Origin: Oligoflexales bacterium
GTDB taxonomy: Bacteria > Bdellovibrionota > Oligoflexia > Oligoflexales > Oligoflexaceae
Length of the DNA: 5,048 nucleotides
Reading direction: 5' to 3'
NCBI GenBank assembly: GCA_015232735.1
Contig: JADFZC010000232.1
Coordinates: 1 to 5,048, forward strand
Numbering within the stretch: the first letter of the stretch is position 1; every line of letters begins with the position of its first letter. Both the position numbers and the translations under genes were made by a program. Below the pieces are notes generated by a model that was not told the DNA's origin, did no database searches, and worked only from the letters and a program-made list of their open reading frames with translations. Shown here piece by piece: positions 4,546 to 5,048 of the stretch.

Positions 4546-5048
4546 TTATTTCAATAATAACGATGATCTGCCTGACAATTCATCGAAAGATATTTTCCAT
4601 TTTTCCCGCAGAAAATAGTAATAGGTGACCTTTTCCCCTTCAATGCTCCTGACTGCCGAGATATTTTCCCGTATGGGGCTGGGCAGCCTGGCTATATTTT
4701 TATCATCGGAAAATACGGCCTCTGCCCCGAAAAGGCGCATGGGGTCGATAAGGGGATCGCCTTCAAATCTTCGGAACGACCAGCCGAGGAAGGTTGGGTC
4801 CCACGTTTTTCTCAACAGGTCATAGGTGGCAAACCGAAAAAGCGTCAAGTCGCCGCTTCCGGATTTCTCAAAGAACAGATCGTTATCGATGAATATGGCC
4901 ACGTGATATATCCACTCTCTTCCGACTACCAGAACGTCGCCGGGCTCAAGTCCCCTGTTTCTTACTTCTTCGTTGAGATAGTCCTCCGGCTTTTTGCTGT
5001 ATGGCTTTACGGTTCTGCTGTATTTTTCATCGAAAAGGAAATTTTTCA
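4546..5048 (-). CDS. Probable NlpC/P60-like (papain-fold) protein, C-terminal part (5' end outside window)
   Basis: The frame stays open to the right edge, giving 166 codons of a longer protein. A GTG at 4902 could serve as a start, but conserved-looking sequence continues upstream of it. The readable part contains GLEPGDVLVVGREWIYHVAI (residues 32-51 from the edge), then FIDNDLFFEKSGSGDLTLF. A PGD turn followed by HVAI(Y/F) and a D.LFFEK strand is typical of NlpC/P60-type amidases, where the His follows GD by about 10-20 residues. The catalytic Cys, if present, would be upstream, outside the window. Some relatives cleave cell-wall peptides, others have lost activity. The C-terminal 100 residues (RKTWDPTFLGWSFRRFEGDP, later YYYFLREKWKISFDELSG) match nothing I recognise. 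Its stop is 25 bases before the palindromic repeat. The coding call is strong; the family call is tentative. Confidence 0.65.
   Translation of the reverse strand, partial: KNFLFDEKYSRTVKPYSKKPEDYLNEEVRNRGLEPGDVLVVGREWIYHVAIFIDNDLFFEKSGSGDLTLFRFATYDLLRKTWDPTFLGWSFRRFEGDPLIDPMRLFGAEAVFSDDKNIARLPSPIRENISAVRSIEGEKVTYYYFLREKWKISFDELSGRSSLLLK

Overview
The window looks like a piece of a Gram-negative chromosome of deltaproteobacterial type (old Deltaproteobacteria, Desulfobacterota/Myxococcota/Bdellovibrionota range). This is inferred from two lipoprotein signal peptides with long Pro/Thr/Ser linkers, a CheA-type kinase end, a small zinc-ribbon protein and non-coding palindromic repeats of the kind I associate with such genomes. 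No marker gene fixes the taxon. Six protein genes are supported, two of them cut by the window edges. None forms a convincing shared pathway, and I see no tRNA, rRNA, CRISPR array, integrase or transposase gene.

Left part (1-796): the last 157 codons of a CheA-like histidine kinase ATPase domain, ending without the usual CheW-like regulatory domain, followed by about 320 non-coding bases that hold a perfect 20-bp palindrome. Bases 797-2089 encode a 430-residue lipoprotein whose large C-terminal domain resembles a TIM-barrel glycoside hydrolase; a GC-rich hairpin follows its stop codon.

Middle (2090-3240): a near-consensus sigma70 promoter (TTGACA, 16 bp, TATCAT) drives an apparent leader of about 150 nt and then a 93-residue, probably beta-rich protein of unknown function (2359-2640). 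The next 600 bases carry no credible gene. An AT-rich stretch comes first, then a compact structured element (2918-3060) with near-identical hairpins at both ends and mutually exclusive internal pairings.

Right part (3241-5048): a second lipoprotein of 252 residues with a Thr/Ser/Lys-rich linker and a four-cysteine beta-rich end converges, with a 7-bp gap, on a minus-strand 118-residue zinc-ribbon protein. Upstream of the latter lies a 124-bp MITE-like palindromic repeat with 19-bp terminal inverted repeats. Beyond it is the C-terminal part of a minus-strand protein that resembles NlpC/P60-type enzymes, running off the right edge.

The most notable items are the two non-coding repeat elements (2918-3060 and 4397-4520), the structured leader of the small gene, and the two surface lipoproteins. 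Nothing here proves a new multi-gene system.
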